Shown: one piece after another, positions 44,328 through 52,190 of the stretch | Layout of the letters: each line of letters starts with the position of its first letter | Numbering within the stretch: position 1 is the stretch's first letter | From: Mesorhizobium sp. NBSH29 | GTDB lineage: Bacteria; Pseudomonadota; Alphaproteobacteria; Rhizobiales; Rhizobiaceae | Length of the DNA stretch: 64,000 nucleotides | Direction: 5' to 3' | NCBI RefSeq assembly: GCF_015500055.1 | Contig: NZ_CP045492.1 | Coordinates: forward strand, 444,501-508,500 | Translations under genes and position numbers: made by a program | The notes under the pieces: generated by a model | Databases searched by the model: none | The model's input: the letters and a program-made list of their open reading frames with translations, nothing else | Told to the model about the DNA's origin: nothing

Positions 44328-44373
44328 ATTCCTAATCTGTAGGCCACTGGTTCGAATCCAGTCGGGATCACCA
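44328..44373 (+). pseudogene. 3' half of split tRNA-Arg(CCU), with attR
   Basis: The core ATTCCTAAT (44328-44336) is followed by CTGT, the variable loop, the T arm ACTGG-TTCGAAT-CCAGT, acceptor CGGGATC and ACCA. A run of T residues follows at 44375-44380, the likely old terminator. Upstream bases (GAGCCGA) are element DNA. It pairs perfectly with the 5' half at 41351-41390. Confidence 0.92.
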
Positions 44374-44512
44374 TTTTTTACTCACCCCAAACTTACTGCG
44401 TTCGCTGGCTCCGCCAGGGGTGGGCGAAAGCCCGGGTCGAGGTCGCGATCTACCTCCGGTGCGCGAATACTCACGTAGCCTCTACGACCGCTCTGAGCCG
44501 GCGGGGTACCAG

Positions 44513-45787
44513 TCAGACTCCCACCCCCGCCCCCAACCCCCGCGTAACACTCCCCGTCGTCGGCACCAACGGGATCAAACACGCCTGCAGCGCGTGGTAG
44601 AGATCCGGCTTGCCTTCGAAAACCCGGGTGATCGGTTTGAGATCGGGCCCGAGTTCGGGGAACCAGCCTCCGTGTACGGGATCGATGAGATGGGTGCGGG
44701 TAAAGTCCCAGATGCGGCGGTACCATTCTTCGAAGATTGGGTCCGGGTCGACCGAGCCGATGGTGGCTGCAGCGGCGATGCCCTCGGCGCAGGGCCACCA
44801 GAAGCGGTCCGTCTGATCGGGCTGGTCGTTCCAGTCGAGCGTGTAGTAGAAGCCGCCGGAACGGTTGTCCCAGCCAGTGGCGACCGTGTTGAGGAACAGC
44901 CGCTTGGCGGCTTCCTTCATCCAATCGTGACGGCGACCGCCCAGTTCCCACAGCTGGATAAGGAGCCGGCTCCATTCCAGCGCGTGGCCGGGCGTGGTTC
45001 CTGCGGGGCGGAACATCGGGTCGCCAGAATAGGCACGGTCGACCTCCCAGTTTTCGGTAAAGTGTTCGGCGACGCGCCAACCCTGCTCCCGTGCGTGCCG
45101 CTCGATGATGAGCGCGGCAATGTTCTCGCCCATCTCCAGGTAGCTGCGGTCACCTGTCGCCTCGAAGGCGGCCATCGTCGCTTCGGTCAGGTGCATGTTG
45201 GAGTTCTGGCCACGATAGGTGCTGATCTTTTGCCAGTCGGGCGCATATTCCTCGCTGGTCGCGCCTTGCTTCGCTTCCCAGAAGCGGGTGCCCAGCACCT
45301 CGGTAACATCGGCCAAAAGCCGGTCGGCGTCGGGGTGACCGACTACCTTGGCGGATGATGCGGCCAACAGCACAAAGGCATGGCCATAGGCAAGCTTGGT
45401 CGGATCAATCGGCTTTGTGTCATCGACCGACCAAAAATATCCGCCATGCTGCAGGTCGCGGTGACCCTTCCACAGAAAATCCATGCCATGGTCGATCACC
45501 CGGTCAGCCCCCGGCGTGCCTAGGAGATGGGCAATAGCAAAGCAATGCACGGTTCGCGTCGTGTCGTGCAGCAGACGCTCCACGCCTGCCTGTCCGGGTC
45601 TGGGCGGCAGCTTTTGCCAATCGGTTGCGAGCGGCGAAAACCCGCCTGCCGGGTTCAGCGCGTTGCTCTGCACCTGCGCGATCAGCCGCGTTGCTTCATC
45701 CAGAAGCCAACGCCGATGTGTTGGCCGCTCGACAAAGCGCGGCCCGGTAGTGCCCACCCAGGCTGGACGGCTTTCGGCAACGTGCAT
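44513..45787 (-). CDS. AGE family epimerase/isomerase
   Basis: The 424-residue protein matches N-acylglucosamine 2-epimerase/mannose-isomerase (alpha/alpha-barrel) enzymes: QHGGYFWSVDD, YGHAFVLLAAS, NSNMHLTEATMAAFEATGD, GHALEWSRLLIQLWE and HGGWFPEL carry the catalytic His pattern. It interconverts a sugar such as mannose and fructose or a related pair. It follows an aldehyde dehydrogenase gene by 5 bp on the same strand, so both probably share a transcript. Confidence 0.88.
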   Translation of the reverse strand: MHVAESRPAWVGTTGPRFVERPTHRRWLLDEATRLIAQVQSNALNPAGGFSPLATDWQKLPPRPGQAGVERLLHDTTRTVHCFAIAHLLGTPGADRVIDHGMDFLWKGHRDLQHGGYFWSVDDTKPIDPTKLAYGHAFVLLAASSAKVVGHPDADRLLADVTEVLGTRFWEAKQGATSEEYAPDWQKISTYRGQNSNMHLTEATMAAFEATGDRSYLEMGENIAALIIERHAREQGWRVAEHFTENWEVDRAYSGDPMFRPAGTTPGHALEWSRLLIQLWELGGRRHDWMKEAAKRLFLNTVATGWDNRSGGFYYTLDWNDQPDQTDRFWWPCAEGIAAAATIGSVDPDPIFEEWYRRIWDFTRTHLIDPVHGGWFPELGPDLKPITRVFEGKPDLYHALQACLIPLVPTTGSVTRGLGAGVGV

Positions 45788-45792
45788 TCAGT

Positions 45793-47223
45793 CTATTCCC
45801 CCCAGCCCACGATGCCCTTGGTTTCAAGAAAATCATGGATAGCCCAATCGGCATATTCGCGCCCATTGCCGGACTGTTTGTAGCCGCCAAACGGGGCAAA
45901 GACGTCCCATTCGGGATAGTTGAGGTTCACCTGCCCGGCACGAAGCCGGCCGGCGACCGCCCGCGCGTGCTCGATACTGCCCGACTGCACATAGGCGGCA
46001 AGCCCATACACGGTGTCGTTGGCAATGCTGATCGCTTCCTCCTCATCTTCATAGGAAAGGATCGACAGTACCGGCCCAAAAATTTCCTCGCGTGCAACGG
46101 TCATGTCGGGAGTGACGTGGCCGAACACGGTTGGGCGCACATAGTAGCCGCGGTTGAGCGCTTCAGGACGACCTGGCCCCCCTGTGACCAGCGTGGCACC
46201 TTCTGAAATACCCGTCTCGATCAGCCGCTGGATCTTGTCATACTGCGTCTGGCTGACCACCGGGCCAAGCTGAATGTCTTCCCGCCGAGGGTCTCCGACG
46301 GAAAACGCTTCAGCTGCTTTTTTAGCGATGCCCAACGCTTCATCGTGACGGGCGGCAGGCACCAGCATACGGGTCGGCGCATCGCAGGACTGGCCGCTAT
46401 TGCCAAAGCACCCTTCCACGCCCTTGCGGACAGCAACCTCGAAATCGGCGTCCGGCAAGATGATGTTGGGCGACTTGCCGCCCAGCTCCTGAGCCACGCG
46501 CTTGACCGTGTCAGCTGCAGTCTTGGCAACGATGATGCCGGCGCGCGTCGAACCGGTGAACGACACCATGTCGACATCGGGATGGCCAGCCATCACCTGG
46601 CCTACATCGGGACCATTTCCGTTGACGAGATTGAACACGCCCTTCGGCGTTCCGGCCGCATGCATCACCTCGGCAAACAGAATGCCGCTGATCGGCGCGA
46701 TCTCGGACGGTTTGAGCACCACGGTACAGCCGGCAGCAATGGCGGGCGCCACCTTGCAGACAATCTGGTTGAGCGGCCAGTTCCACGGCGTGATAAGAGC
46801 TGCAACGCCGATTGGCTCCTTCACCACTAGTGTTGTGCCGCGCTTTTCGGTGAGTTCATAGCGCTCATAGGCCTCGATGGTAGATTCCATATGCGCCCGC
46901 CCTGCCCAGGCCTGGGCATCGCGCGCCCAGCTGATAGGCGCACCCATCTCATGGCTTACCGCCTGCGCAATATCTTCGAAGCGGGCATTATACGCATCGA
47001 GAATGCGCCGCAGGAGATCGAGCCGTTCGGCTTTGGATGTCTGCGAAAAACTGACAAAGGCAGCCTTCGCCGCAGCCACTGCGCGGTTTACATCGTCAGC
47101 CGAGCCGAGCGAGATCTGCGTGTAAGCTTCCTCGGTGGAGGGATCGATGACATCGAGCGGAGCAGGCCTGGCTGGCTTCACCCAGGCGCCGTCGATGTAG
47201 AAATTCAGATGGTTGTTCGTCAT
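45793..47223 (-). CDS. Aldehyde dehydrogenase family protein
   Basis: The protein has 476 residues from ATG at 47223, with GGGAG 7 bp upstream; a longer frame to 47382 has no site. The NAD-dependent oxidation motifs are intact: VTPWNWPLN-like LITPWNWPLN, the general-base Glu in QELGGKSPN and the nucleophile Cys in SGQSCDAPTR. The aldehyde substrate is unknown. The AGE-family epimerase gene follows by 5 bp. Confidence 0.92.
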   Translation of the reverse strand: MTNNHLNFYIDGAWVKPARPAPLDVIDPSTEEAYTQISLGSADDVNRAVAAAKAAFVSFSQTSKAERLDLLRRILDAYNARFEDIAQAVSHEMGAPISWARDAQAWAGRAHMESTIEAYERYELTEKRGTTLVVKEPIGVAALITPWNWPLNQIVCKVAPAIAAGCTVVLKPSEIAPISGILFAEVMHAAGTPKGVFNLVNGNGPDVGQVMAGHPDVDMVSFTGSTRAGIIVAKTAADTVKRVAQELGGKSPNIILPDADFEVAVRKGVEGCFGNSGQSCDAPTRMLVPAARHDEALGIAKKAAEAFSVGDPRREDIQLGPVVSQTQYDKIQRLIETGISEGATLVTGGPGRPEALNRGYYVRPTVFGHVTPDMTVAREEIFGPVLSILSYEDEEEAISIANDTVYGLAAYVQSGSIEHARAVAGRLRAGQVNLNYPEWDVFAPFGGYKQSGNGREYADWAIHDFLETKGIVGWGE

Positions 47224-47321
47224 CGTCGATCTCCCGGAGATTATGTTGCGCGATGCTACAGCCTTGCGGGCTGAAAGCGAATGACAAATTCGCCCTTTAT
47301 TGGCGCGGAACCGCCGAAAAC

Positions 47322-47606
47322 CTAGCGTCTCACGTCTGCCCATCCCGGGTGGCGTTTGAACTGAGCTGCCGCAAAAGGGCACAGCGGTATGATCGTCTTG
47401 CCGGCACTGCGGGCATCGGAGACCACGCGTTCCAAGAGTTTCAGCCCAGCGCCCTGTCCGCGAAGTGCCTCAGGCACCCCCGTGTGGTCGATGATGATCA
47501 TGCCCGCACCGGTTTTGCTGAACGTCAGCTCGGCAACCGCACCATTCGGTCCGACGAAAAAATAACGGCCCTTGCTGTCGGTTTCCTCGATCTGGATCTC
47601 GATCAC
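47322..47606 (-). CDS. GNAT family N-acetyltransferase (YidJ/COG2388 type)
   Basis: The short 94-residue protein starts with GTG at 47606, overlapping the upstream esterase stop (GTGA). The single GNAT-like core has IDHTGVPEALRGQGAGLKLLERVV, where the acetyl-CoA loop RGQGAG is clear, and ends with KTIIPLCPFAAAQFKRHP, the COG2388 signature. The substrate is unknown. Confidence 0.88.
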   Translation of the reverse strand: MIEIQIEETDSKGRYFFVGPNGAVAELTFSKTGAGMIIIDHTGVPEALRGQGAGLKLLERVVSDARSAGKTIIPLCPFAAAQFKRHPGWADVRR

Positions 47607-48247
47607 TGTGTGGTCCTGTCTGAAATGGGTACGGCATCGCGATAGGATGCGAGGAAGGATGTTACGGCGTCGAGTTCGGTCTGGCGCATCTCGTGACCGC
47701 CCTCGTGCCACGCAAGCACGACGCCAGCATCTGCGGCGCGAAGATGGACTTCCAGCCGTGCTGTGATGTCGGGCGGGCAAATCGGATCACGCCGCCCAGC
47801 GGTGATGAGGATCGCCTTGCCGGCAAGGCTGCCTTTGATGTCGGGCTCGAACGGGATCAGCGGATGCATCAGCACCGCGGCATCGAACAGGGCGGGATCG
47901 GCAAAGAGCGTTGCCGCGAGAATGTTGGCGCCGTTGGAATAGCCAAGCCCGATGACATGCGAGGGTTTAACCGCATCGATCTTCTGACGGACAAAACCGC
48001 CCATGCGTTGCGTTGCTCTAGCCAAATCACCCATGTCGTAGACTCCTTCGCCTGTGCGCCGGAAGAAGCGAGATGCGCCATGCTCCGAAATGTCCCCGCG
48101 CGGGGAAACCAAAGTGGCCGAAGGCAGCAGCTCACGCCCAAACCCCATCAACTGGTGTTCATTGCCACCCGTTCCGTGGAACAGAAAAAGAAGCGGCCCG
48201 CCCGCAACTCCGGGCACGATTTCATGGATATAGGCGTCTTCGGTCAT
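47603..48247 (-). CDS. Alpha/beta hydrolase (phospholipase/carboxylesterase type)
   Basis: The protein has 214 residues from ATG at 48247, with GAGG 8 bp upstream. The oxyanion start LFHGTGGNEHQLM, the nucleophile elbow GLGYSNGAN (Ser), the Asp in AGRRDPICPP and the His in HEGGHEM complete the triad. It belongs to the YpfH/carboxylesterase group. It is coupled to the small GNAT gene downstream. Confidence 0.87.
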   Translation of the reverse strand: MTEDAYIHEIVPGVAGGPLLFLFHGTGGNEHQLMGFGRELLPSATLVSPRGDISEHGASRFFRRTGEGVYDMGDLARATQRMGGFVRQKIDAVKPSHVIGLGYSNGANILAATLFADPALFDAAVLMHPLIPFEPDIKGSLAGKAILITAGRRDPICPPDITARLEVHLRAADAGVVLAWHEGGHEMRQTELDAVTSFLASYRDAVPISDRTTQ

Positions 48248-48353
48248 GATCATTTCCTCGCGAGCCACGAAGATGCGTATCACAGCACAATTGCGCAATG
48301 TCGCCTGAAGCGACAAACTGTTCAGTCAATTGCGACCAAGCTGTTGGTAAAGG

Positions 48354-48386
48354 AAAAAGCCCGCGTCGTTGCCGACGCGGGCTTTT
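48354..48386. terminator. Bidirectional terminator, esterase/PRC-barrel side
   Basis: A 10-bp stem, GCCCGCGTCG-TTGC-CGACGCGGGC (48359-48382), is flanked by AAAAA on the left and TTTT on the right. It ends the leftward PRC-barrel transcript at the esterase promoter side. Confidence 0.88.
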
Positions 48387-48406
48387 GTGGCTCATTCAAG
48401 CTGCCA

Positions 48407-48988
48407 TTAATTGGCTGGCTTAGGCTCTTCAGCAGGAGCCGCGTTGGGGTCCACTGGCGCGGTGGTGTCTGCTGGTGCTGGCGCGGTGGTGTCTGCTGGT
48501 GCTGGCGCGGTCGCGTCAGCTGGTGCTGGAGCGGTGGATGTGCCCGTCTCCATTGCAGCGGGAACCATGTCGTAGCCACGGCGGTCAAAGGCTGGCTGAG
48601 CCTCCAGCTCTTCCTTGGAAGACGCAATTACGATCCAGCGGTCGCCATCTTTTTCAGCCCATTCAAGCTGGTCATAAGCGATCTCGACGTTCTTTTCACC
48701 GATGCCGAGAAACCCGCCGACGCCGATGATTATTGAAGTGGCCTTGCCATCCATGCCGAGAACGATGTCATTAACGTCGCCGATGTTCTCGGCATTGTCG
48801 CCGGTTCCGTTATAGACGGTTTCACCGATGATCTGGGTAGCAAGGAACCCGTCAGCCTTGACCACAGGAGCCTGTTCTGTTGCAGCTGGCGCGGTTGTAT
48901 CCGCAGGGGCTGTCGTGCTGGTCTGGGCTAACGCGCTACCAGCGATAAAGGTGGCGAGAGCCGTAGTGGTCAAAAGAGTACGAAACAT
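48407..48988 (-). CDS. PRC-barrel domain periplasmic protein
   Basis: The protein has 193 residues from ATG at 48988, with GGAG 8 bp upstream. A signal peptide ends after ALA near residue 22. A PRC-barrel domain follows at about 50-140 (ETVYNGTGDNAENIGDVNDIV and KATSIIIGVGGFLGIGEKNV). The C-terminus is Ala/Pro/Thr-rich with an octapeptide repeat. An EcfG-type promoter (GTTCC at 49100-49104, AACG at 49080-49083) lies upstream, so it should be stress-induced. Confidence 0.87.
   Translation of the reverse strand: MFRTLLTTTALATFIAGSALAQTSTTAPADTTAPAATEQAPVVKADGFLATQIIGETVYNGTGDNAENIGDVNDIVLGMDGKATSIIIGVGGFLGIGEKNVEIAYDQLEWAEKDGDRWIVIASSKEELEAQPAFDRRGYDMVPAAMETGTSTAPAPADATAPAPADTTAPAPADTTAPVDPNAAPAEEPKPAN
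48456..48527. repeat. 24-bp tandem repeat (3 copies) in the PRC-barrel gene
   Basis: Copies at 48456-48479 and 48480-48503 are identical; the third (48504-48527) differs at a few bases. They encode repeated TAPAPADT units, and copy number could vary by slippage. Confidence 0.85.
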
Positions 48989-49079
48989 GATATCTTCTCC
49001 TTGGTGCATTAATTCTGGCACTGTCGCGCCCGTTTGAACCGTCGCAGGGAAAAGCCGGGCGCGGCTTCTACCCCCTGAC

Positions 49080-49104
49080 AACGTCGCCGCCGGCGATGGG
49101 TTCC
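49080..49104 (-). promoter_or_regulatory. EcfG promoter of the PRC-barrel gene
   Basis: On the minus strand, GGAAC (49104-49100) is followed by 16 bp and CGTT (49083-49080), matching the EcfG consensus. It points to the PRC-barrel start at 48988. Confidence 0.75.
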
Positions 49105-49147
49105 TGAATTTTGCTTCTTTCGCTCCGCTGATGCCTTTGGTAGGGCC

Positions 49148-49172
49148 GGAACTATGGTCCGGCCGGTGCGTT
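49148..49172 (+). promoter_or_regulatory. EcfG promoter of the diacylglycerol-kinase-like gene
   Basis: GGAAC (49148-49152), 16 bp and CGTT (49169-49172) lie about 50 bp before ATG 49222. It forms a divergent pair with the PRC-barrel promoter 44 bp to the left. Confidence 0.75.
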
Positions 49173-49221
49173 AAACGCGCTCTATGAATCAATGCCGCGT
49201 GTGCGGTCGCGAGGTCGGAAA

Positions 49222-50130
49222 ATGCATTTTGTCGCCGTGCTCAACCGTGATGGCGGCACTCTTCGCACCACCGACCTTTCGAAATTCTCCGAGACCCTCC
49301 GTGAGACGCTTTCCAGTCACGGCCATACTGTCGATATCGAGATCGTAACCGGCAAAAATATCGTAGAGGCGCTGACAAAGGCAGCATCGCAGAAAAAGAC
49401 GGACGTGCTGATGGCTGGCGGTGGCGATGGTACCATCTCTGCAGCAGCCGGGCTGCTCAAAGGCAGAAAAAAAGCCTTGGCCGCCCTTCCAGCCGGCACG
49501 ATGAACTTGTTTGCGCGCAGCCTGAAAATCCCCCTCGATCTTGAGCAGGCGGTGAAAGCTTTCGCCACCGGCGAGATTCGCAACGTCGATATAGGCACCG
49601 CCAACGACCGCCCCTTTGTCCACCAACTTTCAGTTGGCATGCACGCCCGTATGGTGCATTTGCGCGAGCGCATGGAATTCGGGTCGCGGTTCGGGAAAAT
49701 TGGCGCCTCAGCCCGCGCCGCGTGGACGGTGCTGAAAAATCCCACGCCGATGAAAGTGTCGTTGTTGGTCGACAAGGCCGAGATCGAGGCGCGAGCAACG
49801 GGCATCGGTATAAGCAACAATCTATTCGGCGAGGGGCATTTGCCCTATGCGGATCATCCCGATGGTGGCACGCTTGGCGTCTACCTCACAAAGGCGCGAA
49901 CTAACGGCGAGCTGTTGTCATTCGTGATGAACCTGGCGCGGGGAAAATGGCGCGACAATGAACAGGTGACAGTACACCAAGCGCAAAAAGTGGTGCTTCG
50001 CCTTCTCTCGTCGCGCCGTCGGCAGCGCTGTGTACTCGATGGCGAACTGATCAAGTTGGAACGCGAAACTGTGGTTGTGATACATCCCGCCGCGCTGCGG
50101 GTGCTGGTGCCTATGGAGACGCCGCAATAA
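49222..50130 (+). CDS. Diacylglycerol/sphingosine kinase-like protein
   Basis: The protein has 302 residues from ATG 49222 (ATG 49192 would add ten). The catalytic DAGK loop VLMAGGGDGTISAAAGLL near residue 63 and the ALPAGTMNLFARSL motif near 96 fit the lipid/diacylglycerol kinase family (YegS-like). It would phosphorylate a membrane lipid or related diol. An EcfG promoter directly upstream predicts general-stress control. Confidence 0.87.
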   Translation: MHFVAVLNRDGGTLRTTDLSKFSETLRETLSSHGHTVDIEIVTGKNIVEALTKAASQKKTDVLMAGGGDGTISAAAGLLKGRKKALAALPAGTMNLFARSLKIPLDLEQAVKAFATGEIRNVDIGTANDRPFVHQLSVGMHARMVHLRERMEFGSRFGKIGASARAAWTVLKNPTPMKVSLLVDKAEIEARATGIGISNNLFGEGHLPYADHPDGGTLGVYLTKARTNGELLSFVMNLARGKWRDNEQVTVHQAQKVVLRLLSSRRRQRCVLDGELIKLERETVVVIHPAALRVLVPMETPQ

Positions 50131-50204
50131 GCGAGAGTGGCCGTCATTCAGCATTAGCCAGTGGCCGTCTTCGCTTCGAAACTAGAGGTTAGCCGGCTCT
50201 GAAA

Positions 50205-50399
50205 TTACCCCGCAGGACGCGGCGCAGGTTCTTCGTTCGGCTCGGTTTGATCAGGCACCTGCGGGTCGATGGTTTCGCCGTAGAGCTCCGCCGCGCCCCA
50301 GGCGATTGCTGCGAGACCGAGGGCGGCGACGAGAACCATTAGTACTGGCTTGCCAGTTCTCGCCTGGCGTGCTTTTTCCGTGGAGACGGTCTTTGCCAT
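50205..50399 (-). CDS. Small membrane protein
   Basis: The 64-residue protein has one helix at residues 18-38 and a Pro/Glu-rich C-terminal tail outside the membrane. It is the last gene behind the DUF883 and holin-family genes (27 bp gap), so it belongs to the same EcfG-driven transcript. No family is recognised. Confidence 0.7.
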   Translation of the reverse strand: MAKTVSTEKARQARTGKPVLMVLVAALGLAAIAWGAAELYGETIDPQVPDQTEPNEEPAPRPAG

Positions 50400-50426
50400 C
50401 AGTGTGATCCGCTTCTAAATGGCATT

Positions 50427-50867
50427 TTACGCATCATCACGATCCCGAGACGGAGAACTATTTTCGCGGTAGATCAGGTAAGCGATCAGCGCTGCCGGAG
50501 GCACAAGGAAACTGGCTTTTCCGCCGCGCAACAAGGACGGCAGAGCTGCCAGCGCTGCCGCTGTTCCGATCGTTGCCAATTCGCTCTTGCGACGCCTCTT
50601 GGCATAGCGCCGGCGAACGCCGCTGCTGACCTTGTTGACGAGCAATACCAGCATGGCCAACACGAAAAATCCGCCGGCAATAATCAAGGCGGCTTCGATC
50701 AGCCCATATCGCTGGGCAAGCCAGATGTAGCCTGCTCCTACGAGAAAGCCTCCGCATATAAGAAGCAAAACTCCGGCCACCGCATAGGCAACAGCAGTCC
50801 GGCGCAGGCGCCGGACTGCTGCCACGGTTTCACCGGATGCGAGCGAAGCGAGAAGGGTCGCAAGCAT
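50427..50867 (-). CDS. Phage holin-like DUF1469 family membrane protein
   Basis: The 146-residue protein has two adjacent helices at about residues 27-50 and 58-80, followed by a basic segment and another hydrophobic stretch near 118-133. This is the YqjE/DUF1469 (phage holin-like superfamily III) layout. It is not a real holin, being chromosomal and next to the YqjD-like DUF883 gene, as in enterics (yqjD-yqjE). It is 9 bp from the DUF883 gene. Confidence 0.78.
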   Translation of the reverse strand: MLATLLASLASGETVAAVRRLRRTAVAYAVAGVLLLICGGFLVGAGYIWLAQRYGLIEAALIIAGGFFVLAMLVLLVNKVSSGVRRRYAKRRRKSELATIGTAAALAALPSLLRGGKASFLVPPAALIAYLIYRENSSPSRDRDDA

Positions 50868-50876
50868 GCGCGCGCC

Positions 50877-51227
50877 TTAACGACGTGCGATAAGAGCGAA
50901 AAGGAAACCGACACCGGCGGCCATCGCCAACGCAGTGATGGGTTTTTCTCGAACACTGGCGGTAACCTGCTGCTCAAGGTCGCGAGCATTGGTGCGAATC
51001 TGGTCAATCGCAGCTTCGCCCTCGACGCGGAGACGGTCGGCGCCCTCGCTGGCAGCGCGACGCGCTGTACCAATTGAATGCTCGCCTGTGGCAGCCAACT
51101 GCTTGGCGAGCTTGGCGATGTCACTCTTTAATAGCTTGATGTCGTTTTCCAAATCCTGGGTCGAGGCGCGAACATCGCTCTCGGATGTCAATGCCTTGTT
51201 TGTGGTCGAGGTCGAGGCCATAGCCAT
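50877..51227 (-). CDS. DUF883 (YqjD/ElaB-like) protein
   Basis: The 116-residue protein has a long amphipathic, coiled-coil-like region and a C-terminal helix KPITALAMAAGVGFLFALIARR with glycine-zipper spacing, the DUF883 pattern. E. coli YqjD and ElaB tie ribosomes to the membrane in stationary phase. AGGAG lies 7 bp before ATG at 51227. An EcfG promoter (GTTCC 51277-51281, AACG 51257-51260) sits directly upstream, so it leads a three-gene stress operon. Confidence 0.85.
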   Translation of the reverse strand: MAMASTSTTNKALTSESDVRASTQDLENDIKLLKSDIAKLAKQLAATGEHSIGTARRAASEGADRLRVEGEAAIDQIRTNARDLEQQVTASVREKPITALAMAAGVGFLFALIARR

Positions 51228-51256
51228 GAATACGCTCCTTGCTTGGGATACAAACT

Positions 51257-51281
51257 AACGTACGAAGCGGATACCGGTTCC
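51257..51281 (-). promoter_or_regulatory. EcfG promoter of the DUF883 operon
   Basis: On the minus strand, GGAAC (51281-51277), 16 bp and CGTT (51260-51257) precede the DUF883 start by 30 bp. Confidence 0.78.
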
Positions 51282-51311
51282 CTAGATTTGGCATCTGCGG
51301 CAGGATTGTTT

Positions 51312-52067
51312 TCAAAGCAGCGGTCGTTGTTCCTTGGTAATCCCCTCCCAGCGGGCGATGGCCAGCAAGCCCTGAAAATCCACCACTGAACAAGCCCGGT
51401 CGGCCCAGCGCACAAGCTTGCGTTCGACGAGACGGCGAATCGTCTTGTTGGTGTGGACCAGAGAAAGGCCCAGCGTGTCGGCAATATGTTGCTGGGTCAG
51501 CGAGAACTCGGGTTTCTCCCGACCGTTCAGCCCGACGAGATCGGCACGCGCGGCGATGAATGCGATCAGATACGCAACCCGTTCCATCGCACTGCGGCGG
51601 CCTATGCTTAAAAGGTTCTCATCGAGGATCAACTCCTCGCGCGATGCGATCCACGTAATGTCGAAGGCAAGACCCGGATGGTCGCGGTAAAGCTCAGCCA
51701 GCTTGTCGCGCTCAAACACGCACAACAGCATCGGCGCAAGCGCCTCGACCGAATGCCGCATTTCGCCCATCAGACTGCCCTGCAACCCGATCAGGTCTCC
51801 CGGCATCAGATAATTGAGTATTTGTCGCCGTCCGTCGGCCAGCAGTTTGTAGCGGAACCCCCATCCAGACAAAACTGTATAGAGATGGGCACTATGCGCG
51901 CCCTCAACCAAAACGGTTGCGCCCTTGTCGACTGCAAGCTCGCCACGCTTGAAGCGATGCATAAAAGCAAGTTCTTGCTTTTCAAACGCGCGAAACACCG
52001 GCAGTTTGCGAATGGGACACATCTCGCATGGATATCGAATTGCAGCCTTTGCTGATGTACTGGTCAA
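51312..52067 (-). CDS. Crp/Fnr family transcriptional regulator
   Basis: The protein has about 251 residues from TTG at 52067, which has GAGGGG 7 bp upstream; the frame continues to 52124, and ATG at 52022 is another option. An N-terminal CEMCPIRKL segment holds two Cys like Fnr-type sensors, but only two, so Fe-S binding is doubtful. A cNMP-binding domain and a C-terminal HTH (LTQQHIADTLGLSLVHTNKTIRRL) follow. The signal is unknown. It lies inside the stress gene cluster but has no EcfG promoter. Confidence 0.85.
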   Translation of the reverse strand: MTSTSAKAAIRYPCEMCPIRKLPVFRAFEKQELAFMHRFKRGELAVDKGATVLVEGAHSAHLYTVLSGWGFRYKLLADGRRQILNYLMPGDLIGLQGSLMGEMRHSVEALAPMLLCVFERDKLAELYRDHPGLAFDITWIASREELILDENLLSIGRRSAMERVAYLIAFIAARADLVGLNGREKPEFSLTQQHIADTLGLSLVHTNKTIRRLVERKLVRWADRACSVVDFQGLLAIARWEGITKEQRPLL

Positions 52068-52190
52068 CGGACAGCCCCTCGGTGCCGAGTTTTCGTTGCT
52101 TAACCCGAGTTTGGCTGATTCCAAAGCCTATGTCTTTTTTAAATGACAGAATGCTAAAACACGGCCATGTACGGCAGAATGGAGCACCCC

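Larger units (their letters stand above)
41382..44336. mobile_element. 2.9-kb integrative element in the anticodon loop of tRNA-Arg(CCU)
   Basis: Direct 9-bp cores bound the element. It carries a replacement tRNA-Arg(CCU), a degraded restriction-methylase gene, a xis-like HTH gene and a tyrosine integrase next to attR. The deduced empty site is an intact tRNA, and the deduced attP is the 15-bp palindrome CGAATT-CCT-AATTCG. The element breaks rather than restores the host tRNA, unlike most tRNA-targeting islands. Its small size and the damaged methylase suggest a shrunken remnant of a larger island. Confidence 0.88.

Noticed and set aside
50427-50867. A true phage holin
   Set aside because: The gene lies between DUF883 and a small membrane protein under a stress promoter, with no lysis genes nearby; this matches the yqjD-yqjE type.
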